Assembly (NCBI RefSeq): GCF_001748285.1
Contig: NZ_BDGT01000008.1
Coordinates: 62,001-126,000, forward strand
Source of the DNA: Thermogemmatispora onikobensis
GTDB lineage: Bacteria; Chloroflexota; Ktedonobacteria; Ktedonobacterales; Ktedonobacteraceae
DNA: 64,000 nt
Direction: 5' to 3'
Shown: positions 25,483 to 34,221 of the stretch, one piece after another
Position numbering within the stretch: the stretch's first letter is position 1
Layout of the letters: each line of letters starts with the position of its first letter
The notes under the pieces: model-generated
Told to the model about the DNA's origin: nothing
Seen by the model: only the letters and a program-made list of their open reading frames with translations
Database searches by the model: none
Made by a program: the position numbers and the translations under genes

Positions 25483-26820
25483 GTGCCAACTCAGCTTGAG
25501 CAGGCCCGTCAGGGCCAGATTACCGAGGCAATGGCCTATGTGGCCCAAGCCGAAGGTCTCCCCGTTGAAGCAATCCGCGAGAAGGTCGCTGCCGGCCTGG
25601 CAGTTATTCCAGCCAACCCCAATCATCGCACCCTCTCTCACTTTACCGCTATCGGCCAGGGCCTCCTGGTAAAAGTCAACGCCAACCTTGGTACCTCCTA
25701 CGACTATGTCAATCTAGCAGAGGAGTGCCAAAAGCTCGCACTGGCCCAGCAGGCTGGCGCCGATGCCGTCATGGATCTCTCGACCGGTGGCGACATTCCC
25801 GCCATTCGTCAGACGCTGTTGGGGTCCTGTATTGTTCCCCTGGGCACCGTTCCGATCTACGAAGCCGAGTTTCGGGCGGTGCGCGAGAAGGGTTCTTTTC
25901 TCAAGATGAGCGCCGATGAGCTGTTTGAGACGATTGAACAGCATGGCAAGGCTGGCGTCGATTTTATTACTGTGCACTGTGGGGTGACGCGTCAGAATCT
26001 GGAGCATTACCGGCAGGCGGAGCGCGTGACAGGGATTGTTTCGCGCGGCGGGGGCCTGCTGGCGGCCTGGATGCTGGAGAACGGAGCCGAGAATCCGCTC
26101 TACGAGCATTTCGATTGGCTGCTGGAGATCGCTCGCCAGTATGATATGACGTTGAGCCTGGGAGATGGCCTTCGGCCTGGATCGCTTGCCGATGATCTTG
26201 ACGGCGCCCAGGTGGGCGAGTTGATTATCCTGGGAGAGTTAGTCGAACGAGCGCGGCGCGCAGGCGTACAGGTGATGGTTGAAGGTCCGGGCCATGTGCC
26301 CCTCAGCGAAGTGCAGGCCAATGTCCAGCTGCAGAAGAAGCTCTGTCGTGGTGCTCCTTTCTACATTCTGGGCATGTTGCCCGTTGATACCGCTGCCGGC
26401 TTCGACCATATCGCCGGAGCGATCGGTGGGGCGCTGGCAGGCATGCATGGGGCCGATATGCTCTGCTATCTGACGCCGGCTGAGCATCTGGGTCTGCCTA
26501 ATCCGCGCCAGGTCTATGAGGGAGTGGTAGCTTTTAAGATCGCCGCCCACGCCGCTGATGTAGCTCGTGGCCATCCCCAGGCCCTGGCTCGCAACCGTCA
26601 GATGTCGGAGGCTCGCTATCGTCTCGACTGGGATACCCAATTTCAATTGGCGCTCTATCCTGAAGAGGCACGGCGCATCTTCGCTGAGCGCGCTTCCAAG
26701 ACGCGGGCCTGCTCAATGTGTGGGCCATTCTGCCCGATGAATCTTGTTGAGCATGTGCTGCGTCGACAGCAACGGGACGGTAGCCCGCATCCACAGGCGG
26801 CGGAGCAGCTGGTCCGCTGA
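25483..26820 (+). CDS. thiC: Phosphomethylpyrimidine synthase ThiC
   Basis: Radical-SAM enzyme that rearranges 5-aminoimidazole ribotide to hydroxymethylpyrimidine phosphate for thiamine. 445 residues, the shorter form without the long N-terminal domain of E. coli ThiC. Recognisable blocks: DAVMDLSTGGDIP, GVDFITVHCGVT, SRGGG, SLGDGLRPG, EGPGHVP and the C-terminal Fe-S motif CSMCGPFC. The cysteine spacing is C-x2-C-x3-C, one residue shorter than the C-x2-C-x4-C I know from E. coli. Start: GTG at 25483, 7 nt after GGAGG; an ATG at 25465 lies before that site. Controlled by the TPP riboswitch. Confidence 0.94.
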   Translation: MPTQLEQARQGQITEAMAYVAQAEGLPVEAIREKVAAGLAVIPANPNHRTLSHFTAIGQGLLVKVNANLGTSYDYVNLAEECQKLALAQQAGADAVMDLSTGGDIPAIRQTLLGSCIVPLGTVPIYEAEFRAVREKGSFLKMSADELFETIEQHGKAGVDFITVHCGVTRQNLEHYRQAERVTGIVSRGGGLLAAWMLENGAENPLYEHFDWLLEIARQYDMTLSLGDGLRPGSLADDLDGAQVGELIILGELVERARRAGVQVMVEGPGHVPLSEVQANVQLQKKLCRGAPFYILGMLPVDTAAGFDHIAGAIGGALAGMHGADMLCYLTPAEHLGLPNPRQVYEGVVAFKIAAHAADVARGHPQALARNRQMSEARYRLDWDTQFQLALYPEEARRIFAERASKTRACSMCGPFCPMNLVEHVLRRQQRDGSPHPQAAEQLVR

Positions 26821-26895
26821 GGGGTTACATCTGAGCCGCTGCGGTCCCAATCGGAGGCAGATCCTGTTGTCGTCCTGCCGCGCTTGAAACTCCAT

Positions 26896-26954
26896 GGGAG
26901 CGGCTCAAGAGAAGCAAGAGAAGCAAGATAACATCGCTTCCTTGAGTCGCTCCC
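26896..26954. terminator. Hairpin between thiC and the phosphoketolase gene
   Basis: A 14-bp stem with one G-T pair (26896-26909 with 26941-26954, 31-nt loop) lies between the two convergent gene ends; rightward it is followed by GTTTAGAGTTT. It may act as a bidirectional terminator. Confidence 0.5.
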
Positions 26955-26963
26955 GTTTAGAGT

Positions 26964-29339
26964 TTAATCTGTCCAGGTCCAGTCGCGTATTTCAGGCATA
27001 TCCTCCAGGTGCTCACGGATATAGCGATGATGTTCACGCAGCCGCTCCTCGCATTCGCGCACGAGTGGCGCTGTGAGATGGCGCAGGCGTGGCGTGTGCT
27101 CCATCGCTAGCAGGCAGAGATGGTAGCGGCTGACTTCGTTGAGGACGACCATATCAAAGGGTGTGGTCGTGGTTCCCTGCTCGTTGTAGCCGCGGACGTG
27201 GAAGCGGGCCGGATTGGGGCGCCCGTGTACGAGCTGATGGACAGCGCGCTGATAGCCGTGAAAGGCGAAGATGACAGGCTTCGCCTCAGTAAAGTGGGCG
27301 ACGAAGGTTGCATGGTCGAGGCCGTGCGGGTGCAGCTCGGGAGGATAGAGTGTCATCAGATCGACGACATTGACGACACGTACTTTGAGCTGCGGGAGCT
27401 GGCGGCGGAGCCACCAGGCGGCGGCCACGGTCTCCATTGTCATGACGTCTCCGGCGCAGGCAAGCACGACATCCGGTTCGTTATCATCCTCGTTGCCTGC
27501 CCAGGGCCAGATCGAGAGGCCACGCCGGCAGTGCTCAATGGCTTCAGCCATGCTGAGATACTGCAGATGCGGCTGCTTGTCGACCACGATCAGGTTGATG
27601 TAGTCACGGCTGCGCAGGCAGTGGTCAGCCACCGAGAGCAGGCAGTTGGCGTCAGGCGGCAGGTAGATGCGGGCGATGCTCCCCCGGCGCGAGAGCAGGG
27701 TATCGATGAGGCCCGGCCCCTGATGGGAGAAGCCGTTATGATCGTTGCGCCAGCAGGTGGAGGTGAGCAACAGGTTGAGCGAGGCAATCGGTGCGCGCCA
27801 GGAGAGGGATCGGGAACCTTCGAGCCACTTTGAGTATTGGATGATCATAGAGTCGGCGATCATCGCAAAAGCCTCATAGGTGGCGAACAGACCATGCCTG
27901 CCGGTCAGGAGGTACCCCTCTAACCAGCCTTCGCAGAGATGCTCGCTGAGCACCTCCATGACGCGCCCATCCGGCGAGAGGTGGTCATCGATAGGCAGGA
28001 TGCGTTCCAAAAAGGTCCGGTTCTGGACGGCAAAGACGTCGCCGAGACGGTTGGAGTTGGTCTCATCAGGGCAGAAGTAGCGAAAGTTGGCCTGCTCCGC
28101 GTTCTCCTTGAAAATGTCGCGGAGAAAGACCCCAAGCGGACGAGTGTTGCTATAGTAGCTGGTAGCCGGTTTGGAGACTTCGAGCGCGTAGGAACGGAAA
28201 TCGGGCAAGCGCAGGTCAACGAGCAGTTTTCCACCATTAGCGTGAGGATTGGCGCCCATGCGGCGCTCGCCCTGCGGGGCCAGAGCCGCTAATTCGGGGC
28301 GGAGGCGTCCGCCTTCGTCAAACAGCTCTTCGGGGTGATAGCTGCGTAACCAGTCCTCCAGCAGCTTGAGGTGAGCCGGTTTCGTCCTGACCTCCTCCAG
28401 GGGAACCTGATGCGCGCGGAAGGTCCCTTCAACGGGGATACCATCGACTTCCTTGGGGCCGGTCCAGCCTTTGGGCGTACGAAGGACAATCAGCGGCCAA
28501 CGCGGTACGCCACTGAAACCCTGGGTCCGGGCCTGCTGCTGGTAGCTGCGGATCTCGTGATAGCAGTGATCAAGGGTTTCGGCCAGGGCCCGATGCACAG
28601 TGAGCGGGTCGTCTCCTTCGACAAAGTAGACGTGGTAACCGTGTCCCGAGAAGAGCTGTTCGATCCGCTCGTCGCTGGTGCGACCCAGAACCGTCGGACC
28701 GGAGATCTTGTACTCGTTGAGGTGCAGAATAGGAAGCACGGCTCCGTCACGGATGGGATTGAGAAATTTGATGCTTTTCCAGGACCCTTCGAGGGGACCA
28801 GTTTCGGCTTCGCCATCGCCGACAACGGCAGCTACAATCAGATCGGGATTGTCGAAGGCAGCGCCGAAGGCATGGGCCAGCACATAGCCTAACTCGCCCC
28901 CTTCGTGGATGGAGCCAGGAATGGGAACGCCGACGTGACTGGGCACGCCGCCAGGAGTAGAGAACTGGCGAAAGAGGCGACGCAGCCCTTGCTCGTCCTG
29001 GCTTACTTCCGGGTAGATCTCTGAATAGGTCCCTTCAAGGTAGACGTTGGCGATCACCGCCGGACCACCATGTCCGGGTCCTGCCAGAAAGATCATATCG
29101 ACGTCATAGTCTTTGATCAGGCGATTGAGATGGACGTAGATGAGATTCAAGCCTGGCGAGGTGCCCCAATGCCCCAACAACCGGGGCTTGATGTGCTCGG
29201 GCCGCAGTGGCTCCTTGAGCAAGGGATTTTCCTGGAGGTAGATCTGCCCTACAGTCAGATAGTTGGCGGCACACCAGTACTTATGCATCAGTTCTAGCTG
29301 CTGCTGGCTGAGTGTACGCGCCCCGGCAGCGGTCGACAT
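26964..29339 (-). CDS. xfp: Xylulose-5-phosphate/fructose-6-phosphate phosphoketolase
   Basis: Thiamine-diphosphate enzyme that cleaves xylulose 5-phosphate (or fructose 6-phosphate) with phosphate to acetyl phosphate and a shorter sugar phosphate. 791 residues, full length. Signatures: [27 protein letters not shown] (88-94), the TPP/Mg motif [16 protein letters not shown] (174-189), and [13 protein letters not shown] in the pyrimidine domain. AGGAGGG precedes the ATG. It is transcribed alone, leftward. Its place next to thiC (both thiamine-related) may be chance. Confidence 0.96.
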   Translation of the reverse strand: MSTAAGARTLSQQQLELMHKYWCAANYLTVGQIYLQENPLLKEPLRPEHIKPRLLGHWGTSPGLNLIYVHLNRLIKDYDVDMIFLAGPGHGGPAVIANVYLEGTYSEIYPEVSQDEQGLRRLFRQFSTPGGVPSHVGVPIPGSIHEGGELGYVLAHAFGAAFDNPDLIVAAVVGDGEAETGPLEGSWKSIKFLNPIRDGAVLPILHLNEYKISGPTVLGRTSDERIEQLFSGHGYHVYFVEGDDPLTVHRALAETLDHCYHEIRSYQQQARTQGFSGVPRWPLIVLRTPKGWTGPKEVDGIPVEGTFRAHQVPLEEVRTKPAHLKLLEDWLRSYHPEELFDEGGRLRPELAALAPQGERRMGANPHANGGKLLVDLRLPDFRSYALEVSKPATSYYSNTRPLGVFLRDIFKENAEQANFRYFCPDETNSNRLGDVFAVQNRTFLERILPIDDHLSPDGRVMEVLSEHLCEGWLEGYLLTGRHGLFATYEAFAMIADSMIIQYSKWLEGSRSLSWRAPIASLNLLLTSTCWRNDHNGFSHQGPGLIDTLLSRRGSIARIYLPPDANCLLSVADHCLRSRDYINLIVVDKQPHLQYLSMAEAIEHCRRGLSIWPWAGNEDDNEPDVVLACAGDVMTMETVAAAWWLRRQLPQLKVRVVNVVDLMTLYPPELHPHGLDHATFVAHFTEAKPVIFAFHGYQRAVHQLVHGRPNPARFHVRGYNEQGTTTTPFDMVVLNEVSRYHLCLLAMEHTPRLRHLTAPLVRECEERLREHHRYIREHLEDMPEIRDWTWTD

Positions 29340-29653
29340 GCTTCCCTCCTCTGTTCAGTGACAAACAAGGCAAGAATACCCACTTGACATTCATTCGTTA
29401 TTCTGGCAGCTTTTGCGGCGATCCTCGCTCGAGGTCACAGCCGTGGTCATCCTCGGGGAACAGCCAGTGAGCCGCGCCCGCTTTCTTTCTGAGCATAGCA
29501 AGAGCCTCTCACAGCGCACTCACAGCAATCCTGCTCCTTCTCACAAGAATGGCACAGGGCCACACAAGAAGCAGAGGCACAATAGTAACAGTTATCTCCG
29601 TTCTGTCACAGGTACGACTGGGCCACGCAAAAGGTGTCGCTGCGGTCCATGCG
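29340..29653. other. Intergenic region, nothing recognisable
   Basis: Leader of the phosphoketolase gene and tail of the YrdB-like gene. No ORF with a ribosome-binding site, no clear promoter pair and no terminator were found. Confidence 0.35.
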
Positions 29654-30010
29654 CTAGACCGTGTTCTGTCCCCAGAGCGAGAGAGCCAGGCGGTTAAGCA
29701 GGAAGAGCGCCATCAGCATGCTAGCGAGCAGGTAGCATTGTCGATGCCACAGAGCCAGAGCAGCCAGGCCGAAGAGAGCCAGCTCGACCAGCAGCCGCCA
29801 GGGATCAACCAAACGGTGACGCGCCTTGGGGGCCACGAGTAGGCCCCAGACAAGCATTGCGAATAGGGGCAGGGCCAGCCCCAGGAGGAAGCTGAGTGGG
29901 AGCGCCAGACTGGTGGAGCTGGCTCCCCAGTAGCTCAACGTCAGGATCATGGCCACTTCCAGCAGGAAGCGCAGAGCACGGTTACATTCTTTGAGAATGA
30001 CAACAATCAT
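29654..30010 (-). CDS. YrdB-like (DUF2568) small membrane protein
   Basis: 118 residues with four hydrophobic segments (about 11-30, 37-57, 70-88, 90-110). The signature of the YrdB/DUF2568 family is visible: ALRFLLEVAMILTLSYWG at the start, FAMLVWGLLVAPKARHRLVDPWRLLVELALFG in the middle. The family is widespread but its function is unknown. The frame is open much further upstream, but there it runs antisense to nothing of its own kind and overlaps the metallohydrolase gene in the same direction; the ATG at 30010 gives the family length. No good ribosome-binding site is seen. Confidence 0.7.
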   Translation of the reverse strand: MIVVILKECNRALRFLLEVAMILTLSYWGASSTSLALPLSFLLGLALPLFAMLVWGLLVAPKARHRLVDPWRLLVELALFGLAALALWHRQCYLLASMLMALFLLNRLALSLWGQNTV

Positions 30011-30068
30011 GACGATGGTAATAGTTTCCCGCCCCTGGCCTGGTGCACCAGGCCAGAGAAAAGGGGGA

Positions 30069-31022
30069 TCAGGCAAAGTGCAGCGTGGTGCCAACGCTGG
30101 TCTGGATATAGGCCGCGGGCAAAGCGCGAGCCAGTTCGTGAGTCGCGCGCCAGCCGGTACAGTGCCCAGGCACAATGACACTGGGTCCAATCGCCTGCAG
30201 TTCGGCGATGGTACGCGGGATAATCGGCTCGAAGACGGCGCCGCTGAGATGCAGACCGCCGACAAAGGCGTAGACGGTCTCGATGCCGGTAAGCCGCCGG
30301 GCATGCTGAAGAATGTTGATGACCCCGGCGTGGCTGCAGCTAGAGAGGACCACCAGGCCGCGGTTTTTGAGATGGCAGACAATAGCCTGATCATCCCAGA
30401 CCCAGATATCGGGCTCCCAGCCGTGGTCAGTACGCGCTTGTTGCAAGGGGAAGCCTTTTTCAAAATCGGTGACGCGCTCAACTTGACCGGTCACCAGCAC
30501 GGTTCCATCGAGCAGCAGCGAGGGACCTCGTTCTTCGATGATGGTAACACCTTCGCGATCGAGATCGGCCTGGCTCGGTGGGGGCATATGGATTTCGGTA
30601 CCGGTTGGGAAGACGATGCGTCGGTAGCGCCAGGCATCGGGATGGAGCAGCAAGGGCAGACCGCGCTTCCCCAGACGGCGTACGACGCCCTCTAACCCAC
30701 CGTGATGGTCGGCGTGACCATGTGAGAGCACGATAGCCCGTAGATCAGCCGGACGCACCTCCAACACATCCATGTTGTGCAGGAGGGTGCTGCGCCCAAG
30801 CCCGGCATCGTAGAGTAGAGAGGCCCGCCACCCATTGCGCACCACTGTGAGCAGCAGGGCATAGCCGTGCTCGGCAATGAGCTGCTCGCGCTCGGTCCAG
30901 TTTATGGCCAGGGGGGCCCGCTGAACCATCTCATTGCCGGGCAGCAGGACATCGACACTGTTATCTACGAGAATCGTGACGTCGATCGTGTCGACCGGGG
31001 GTAGCGTCACCTGTTCGCTCAT
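30069..31022 (-). CDS. Metallo-beta-lactamase-fold hydrolase
   Basis: 317 residues. The metal motif HxHxDH is seen as SHGHADHHGG, with further ligands in SSCSHAG and the C-terminal GHCTG. The layout resembles the group of dihydropterin/RFA-P synthase-like MBL proteins (COG1237), which have the metal site far from the N-terminus after a strand reading VTILVDNS. The actual reaction in bacteria is unclear. AAAGGAGC precedes the ATG. A YrdB-like gene follows 58 nt downstream on the same strand. Confidence 0.8.
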   Translation of the reverse strand: MSEQVTLPPVDTIDVTILVDNSVDVLLPGNEMVQRAPLAINWTEREQLIAEHGYALLLTVVRNGWRASLLYDAGLGRSTLLHNMDVLEVRPADLRAIVLSHGHADHHGGLEGVVRRLGKRGLPLLLHPDAWRYRRIVFPTGTEIHMPPPSQADLDREGVTIIEERGPSLLLDGTVLVTGQVERVTDFEKGFPLQQARTDHGWEPDIWVWDDQAIVCHLKNRGLVVLSSCSHAGVINILQHARRLTGIETVYAFVGGLHLSGAVFEPIIPRTIAELQAIGPSVIVPGHCTGWRATHELARALPAAYIQTSVGTTLHFA

Positions 31023-31415
31023 GAGTAGTGCTCCTTTGGCACAAAAGTAGCACGATGGCTTTTCTCCTGGTTTGATCGGCTCGATGCCTTCTCTCCTCGA
31101 CTGGACCGGACTGGGTTGACATGTCCGCCGCTGCTCTGCTCGCCCGCTGTTGCCGGCTCAGACAAGCTGGTTTCAGAATACAGCAGAAATGTGGACGACT
31201 GCAAGCCAGGGGAGGAGGAGGAGCGCGCGCCAACCTGGTCACGGGGGCTGTTTGGCTTTGTGTGGTCTGACATGGCGCATGGGCTGGCCTCTGATGCCCG
31301 CTCCGGCGGACAGGCAATCGCTGGCGGCTGCATGCTGACCAGTTCTCGAGCGCAGTGCAGCGAGAAAGGCAGTTGAGAAGCAACAGACGAGCTTTTGGCG
31401 CTTGAGATGGCAGGC

Positions 31416-31509
31416 TTGACGGGAGACGGAGAGTGTGGTATGCTGCAAAGGACACATGGAAGCGAACTGTCAAAGCCGCTGCCCATGGTTACGGGCAGCG
31501 GCTTTTTTT
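31416..31509 (+). ncRNA. Candidate short RNA: promoter plus terminator only about 60 nt apart
   Basis: A strong promoter, TTGACG (31416-31421), 17-bp spacer, TGG-TATGCT extended -10 (31439-31444), is followed within 60 nt by an intrinsic terminator: 12-bp stem (31473-31484 with 31493-31504), 8-nt loop ATGGTTAC and T7 (31503-31509). Predicted start is near 31451, so the transcript would be about 58 nt. Either it is a small RNA, or it is a leader attenuator of the zinc-ribbon/bS21 genes, which begin 184 nt further on. No antiterminator is obvious. Confidence 0.55.
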
Positions 31510-31692
31510 GGCACGCCGTTCTTTGTCATTCAGCGGCTCCGCGCCGACGCTGCCCCTACTCTGCTAGGCTCAGGTCGCACGCTCCCGCGCCTATAGCCTT
31601 TTGCCGTCTGGTAGCTTGCAGATAAGAGCGCTGTCAGACGAGTCCCAATGCATTTCCCACCACAGAGAAATGCGCGTAAGGAGACTATCTAC

Positions 31693-32031
31693 ATGATTAA
31701 CCCTGGACAGGACCAAATCCTGGTCTGCCGCGAGTGCGGCCAGGAATTCACCTTTACCGTTGGAGAGCAAGAGTTTTTTGCCAGCCGCGGCTTGACCAAT
31801 ACACCCAGCCGCTGCCCCAGCTGTCGGGCGGCGCGCAAGGCAAGTGGCGGGCGCCGTGGCCGTGGCTACGGGCGTGAGGAGCGCCAGATGTATACGGTGA
31901 CCTGCGCTAGCTGCGGTAACGAGGCCCGGGTGCCGTTCTTGCCCCGCGATGATCGCCCCGTCTATTGCAGCGATTGCTATCGTCCCCAGGAGTCGTACGG
32001 GCGCGGCCAGGGCCGCCGCGCGCGCTGGTAA
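31693..32031 (+). CDS. Zinc-ribbon protein with four CxxC motifs
   Basis: 112 residues. Four pairs of cysteines (12/15, 41/44, 71/74, 92/95) form two zinc ribbons: an N-terminal one like the probable zinc-ribbon family zf-trcl (LVCRECGQEFTFTVGEQEFF) and a C-terminal one (TCASCGNEARVPFLP...YCSDC). A Gly/Arg-rich linker joins them and the tail is basic, so RNA binding is plausible. AAGGAGA precedes the ATG by 8 nt. The gene for ribosomal protein bS21 follows 11 nt later, suggesting a role around the small ribosomal subunit. Confidence 0.8.
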   Translation: MINPGQDQILVCRECGQEFTFTVGEQEFFASRGLTNTPSRCPSCRAARKASGGRRGRGYGREERQMYTVTCASCGNEARVPFLPRDDRPVYCSDCYRPQESYGRGQGRRARW

Positions 32032-32042
32032 GGCGGGCCGAG

Positions 32043-32237
32043 ATGAGCGAAGTTCGCCTGAACCCTGACGAGTCCTTCGAGGTCGCCCTTAAGCGCTTTA
32101 ATCGCAAGGTTTTGAACGCTGGTATTCTGGCCGAGGTGCGCCGCCGCAAACATTACGAGAGCCGCAGCGATCGCCGCAAGCGTAAGGCCGCCGTGGCCCG
32201 CCGCCGCCGCCGCCGCCATACACGCACACGCCGCTAG
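32043..32237 (+). CDS. rpsU: 30S ribosomal protein bS21
   Basis: 64 residues, very basic. The N-terminal EVRLNPDESFEVALKRFNRKVLNAGILAEVRRRKHYES is the typical bS21 pattern (ALKRFNRKV...G...E.RRR..YE.), followed by a long Arg/Lys tail. bS21 binds near the anti-Shine-Dalgarno region of 16S rRNA. The ATG at 32043 was chosen because upstream extensions run into the zinc-ribbon gene. A hairpin follows at 32294-32339. Confidence 0.92.
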   Translation: MSEVRLNPDESFEVALKRFNRKVLNAGILAEVRRRKHYESRSDRRKRKAAVARRRRRRHTRTRR

Positions 32238-32293
32238 CTCCATACACGGTCAAGAGTGCCTGACTGGTCATCCATAGAAGACTCAGCAATAGC

Positions 32294-32339
32294 AGCAGTA
32301 GAAGAGCTGTCCTTAACAAGCGCTCGCTCTTCTACTGCT
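32294..32339. terminator. Hairpin after rpsU
   Basis: Perfect 14-bp stem (32294-32307 with 32326-32339) and an 18-nt loop between the convergent rpsU and TIR-SAVED genes. No T-run follows on either side, so factor-dependent stopping or RNA stabilisation is as likely as intrinsic termination. Confidence 0.45.
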
Positions 32340-32433
32340 TGTCGCAGATGCAAGCTAGAGGCACAGTCTTGCTGAAGGCTCCCCCTTCAAGCGAGTGCTC
32401 ATCTAACAGATGCCTATCTGCAGGATCTCACTC

Positions 32434-34203
32434 CTACTCTTTTTGATTGAGTGTGTAGGCATAGCGATAGGCTGCAGAGAACTCGTATAAGGAAACTGGG
32501 CCGAAAACGCTAGCATTCAGCTGCTGGCCGATCAGGACCGCAAGCCCAGCAGGAAGTGATGAGAAGAGATGGATATGGGCAATGCCTTGGCTGCGCAGGC
32601 GGCGCAGGTCACGTCCAATCTGACGGGCAATGGCCAGGGCATGATTGCCATCCCTTACCCCTCGGGTGTGGTCTACTCCCTCCGGCATCGAATAATGGAT
32701 GAAGCAGCTATAGTCAATCTTATTCCCTGCCTGTTGCATGTATACCTTTACATCATTTTCAATATTATTCGATATGGAAATAGCCACTACCGCTGTCTGG
32801 GGATCTCCCTCCTGAATGCTCTCATCACAGGTAAGAGGGGAAGAATCGCTCTGCGGCCCTTCGTTATCCCAATACTGCTGTCTTGCTTCATCACGTACTT
32901 GCAGCCTCATTCCCTGGAAAATGAAGCCGAACAGGTAGGTCAGCGAATAGACTGCTTTAATCGGAACTTTTAGACTTTCTCCAGAGCCTGGACCAATAGC
33001 CGTGAGCAGTCCTTTGATATCCTGCAGAGCGGGAACAATAAGATCCTGCCATTCAGCGACCGTAGGGACACGTCGCACATCCCTATTCTCGTCTTCAAGG
33101 AAAAGCCTCCTGGCATCAACCGACAGATCGAGCCGAGGGCTGCCCTCTCCAAAAACAAAGGTGCGTAGCCCAATCCAGATTTCATGGTTCTCCCCAGCTC
33201 TCACGCGACGCTGGCGAAAGGCCTCGCGCAGGATCTTGCGCGCAAGCGAGCGCAGCTTGCCGCTCACTACCTCCTGCTGGCTCACCTCCGGCTCAGGCTC
33301 GTCCGCAATAAAATTCGTCAGCTTCCCGAGACTGACCTTTGCCAGGGCGTTCTGCACTCTTTTCCGGCTGACCCCCTGCAGGATCACAACTATAGGAAAC
33401 CCCAGCTCGCTTTCGTGGCGCGTGAGGGCAGCGTGTGCCTCGGGTAGCCAGAGCTGCGGCTTCTTGAGGGCTTCGGGTGTGAGATAGAGCAGGTAGGCAT
33501 CGGCTAACTCGCTCACGGCCCGCTCTGCGGCTTTTTCACGGAGGCCGAGAAAGGGCAGGTCCTCGCTGTCGCGGTGCCAGAGCTTGAGGCCGCGCAGGCG
33601 CAGCATGAGTTCTAGCTGTTCGCGGTTTTTTCCGGCATCGCCAGCAGAGCTGATGAAAACGGTGGCCGGTCTGGTCGGGTCCTGTTCCTGCTGGGATCGA
33701 TGAGCCTCGGATTGGCCAGCATCCATCGTCGTCCTCTCTTTCTCCTCTGTTCCAGAGCCTGCGTCGAGGGCTTCCCAGATTTTCCGAATCTCCTCAGCTA
33801 TTTCTTTCCATGCTTTATTGCGATTATCTCCCTCTCGCTGGGCGAGGGCCTCCCCATTGCGCGGCAAGAGTTGCAGCTCGGCCAGGTCAGTGCCTCCGAG
33901 ATCCACGGTCTTGTATAAGATTGGAATAAGTTCAGCCTCGCCACTCGTTGCTCGTTTCAAGGCCATGCTGGCCACTTCTCCCATCGAAAACAAGAAATCA
34001 GGGCTGATAAGCATGATGATCAGCTTCGCCTGATTGATCAGCTTGCTCTGCTCCTGCTTCGGCGGTTTTCCTGGTAGGGTATCTTGAATATCTCTTATCC
34101 TATTAAGATTATATAAGTGTTTGCTTAGTTCCTCAAAACCACGCTTATCCTCACTGGCATACAAGCAAAGAATTTCACCAGCAATCGACTGACTCGCTCC
34201 CAT
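32434..34203 (-). CDS. TIR-TIR-SAVED protein, predicted cyclic-oligonucleotide-activated effector
   Basis: 589 residues, last gene of the type III CRISPR operon, 18 nt after the preceding RAMP gene, with GAAGGGAGA 8 nt before the ATG. Residues 10-145 form a TIR-like domain (ILCLYASEDK...LIIMLISPDFLFS...IPILY). Residues 178-280 form a second (TVFISSAGD, LWHRDSEDLP, YLLYLTPEAL, LPEAHAAL, FPIVVIL), with Glu255 where TIR NADases have their catalytic Glu; the first domain has Ser at that place. Residues 340-585 match the SAVED sensor, including IHLFSSLPAGLAVLIGQQLN near the end. Known TIR-SAVED proteins degrade NAD when cyclic nucleotide drives filament assembly; the same is inferred here with Cas10 as the producer. 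Confidence 0.82.
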   Translation of the reverse strand: MGASQSIAGEILCLYASEDKRGFEELSKHLYNLNRIRDIQDTLPGKPPKQEQSKLINQAKLIIMLISPDFLFSMGEVASMALKRATSGEAELIPILYKTVDLGGTDLAELQLLPRNGEALAQREGDNRNKAWKEIAEEIRKIWEALDAGSGTEEKERTTMDAGQSEAHRSQQEQDPTRPATVFISSAGDAGKNREQLELMLRLRGLKLWHRDSEDLPFLGLREKAAERAVSELADAYLLYLTPEALKKPQLWLPEAHAALTRHESELGFPIVVILQGVSRKRVQNALAKVSLGKLTNFIADEPEPEVSQQEVVSGKLRSLARKILREAFRQRRVRAGENHEIWIGLRTFVFGEGSPRLDLSVDARRLFLEDENRDVRRVPTVAEWQDLIVPALQDIKGLLTAIGPGSGESLKVPIKAVYSLTYLFGFIFQGMRLQVRDEARQQYWDNEGPQSDSSPLTCDESIQEGDPQTAVVAISISNNIENDVKVYMQQAGNKIDYSCFIHYSMPEGVDHTRGVRDGNHALAIARQIGRDLRRLRSQGIAHIHLFSSLPAGLAVLIGQQLNASVFGPVSLYEFSAAYRYAYTLNQKE

Positions 34204-34221
34204 AAGAAGATCTCCCTTCTA

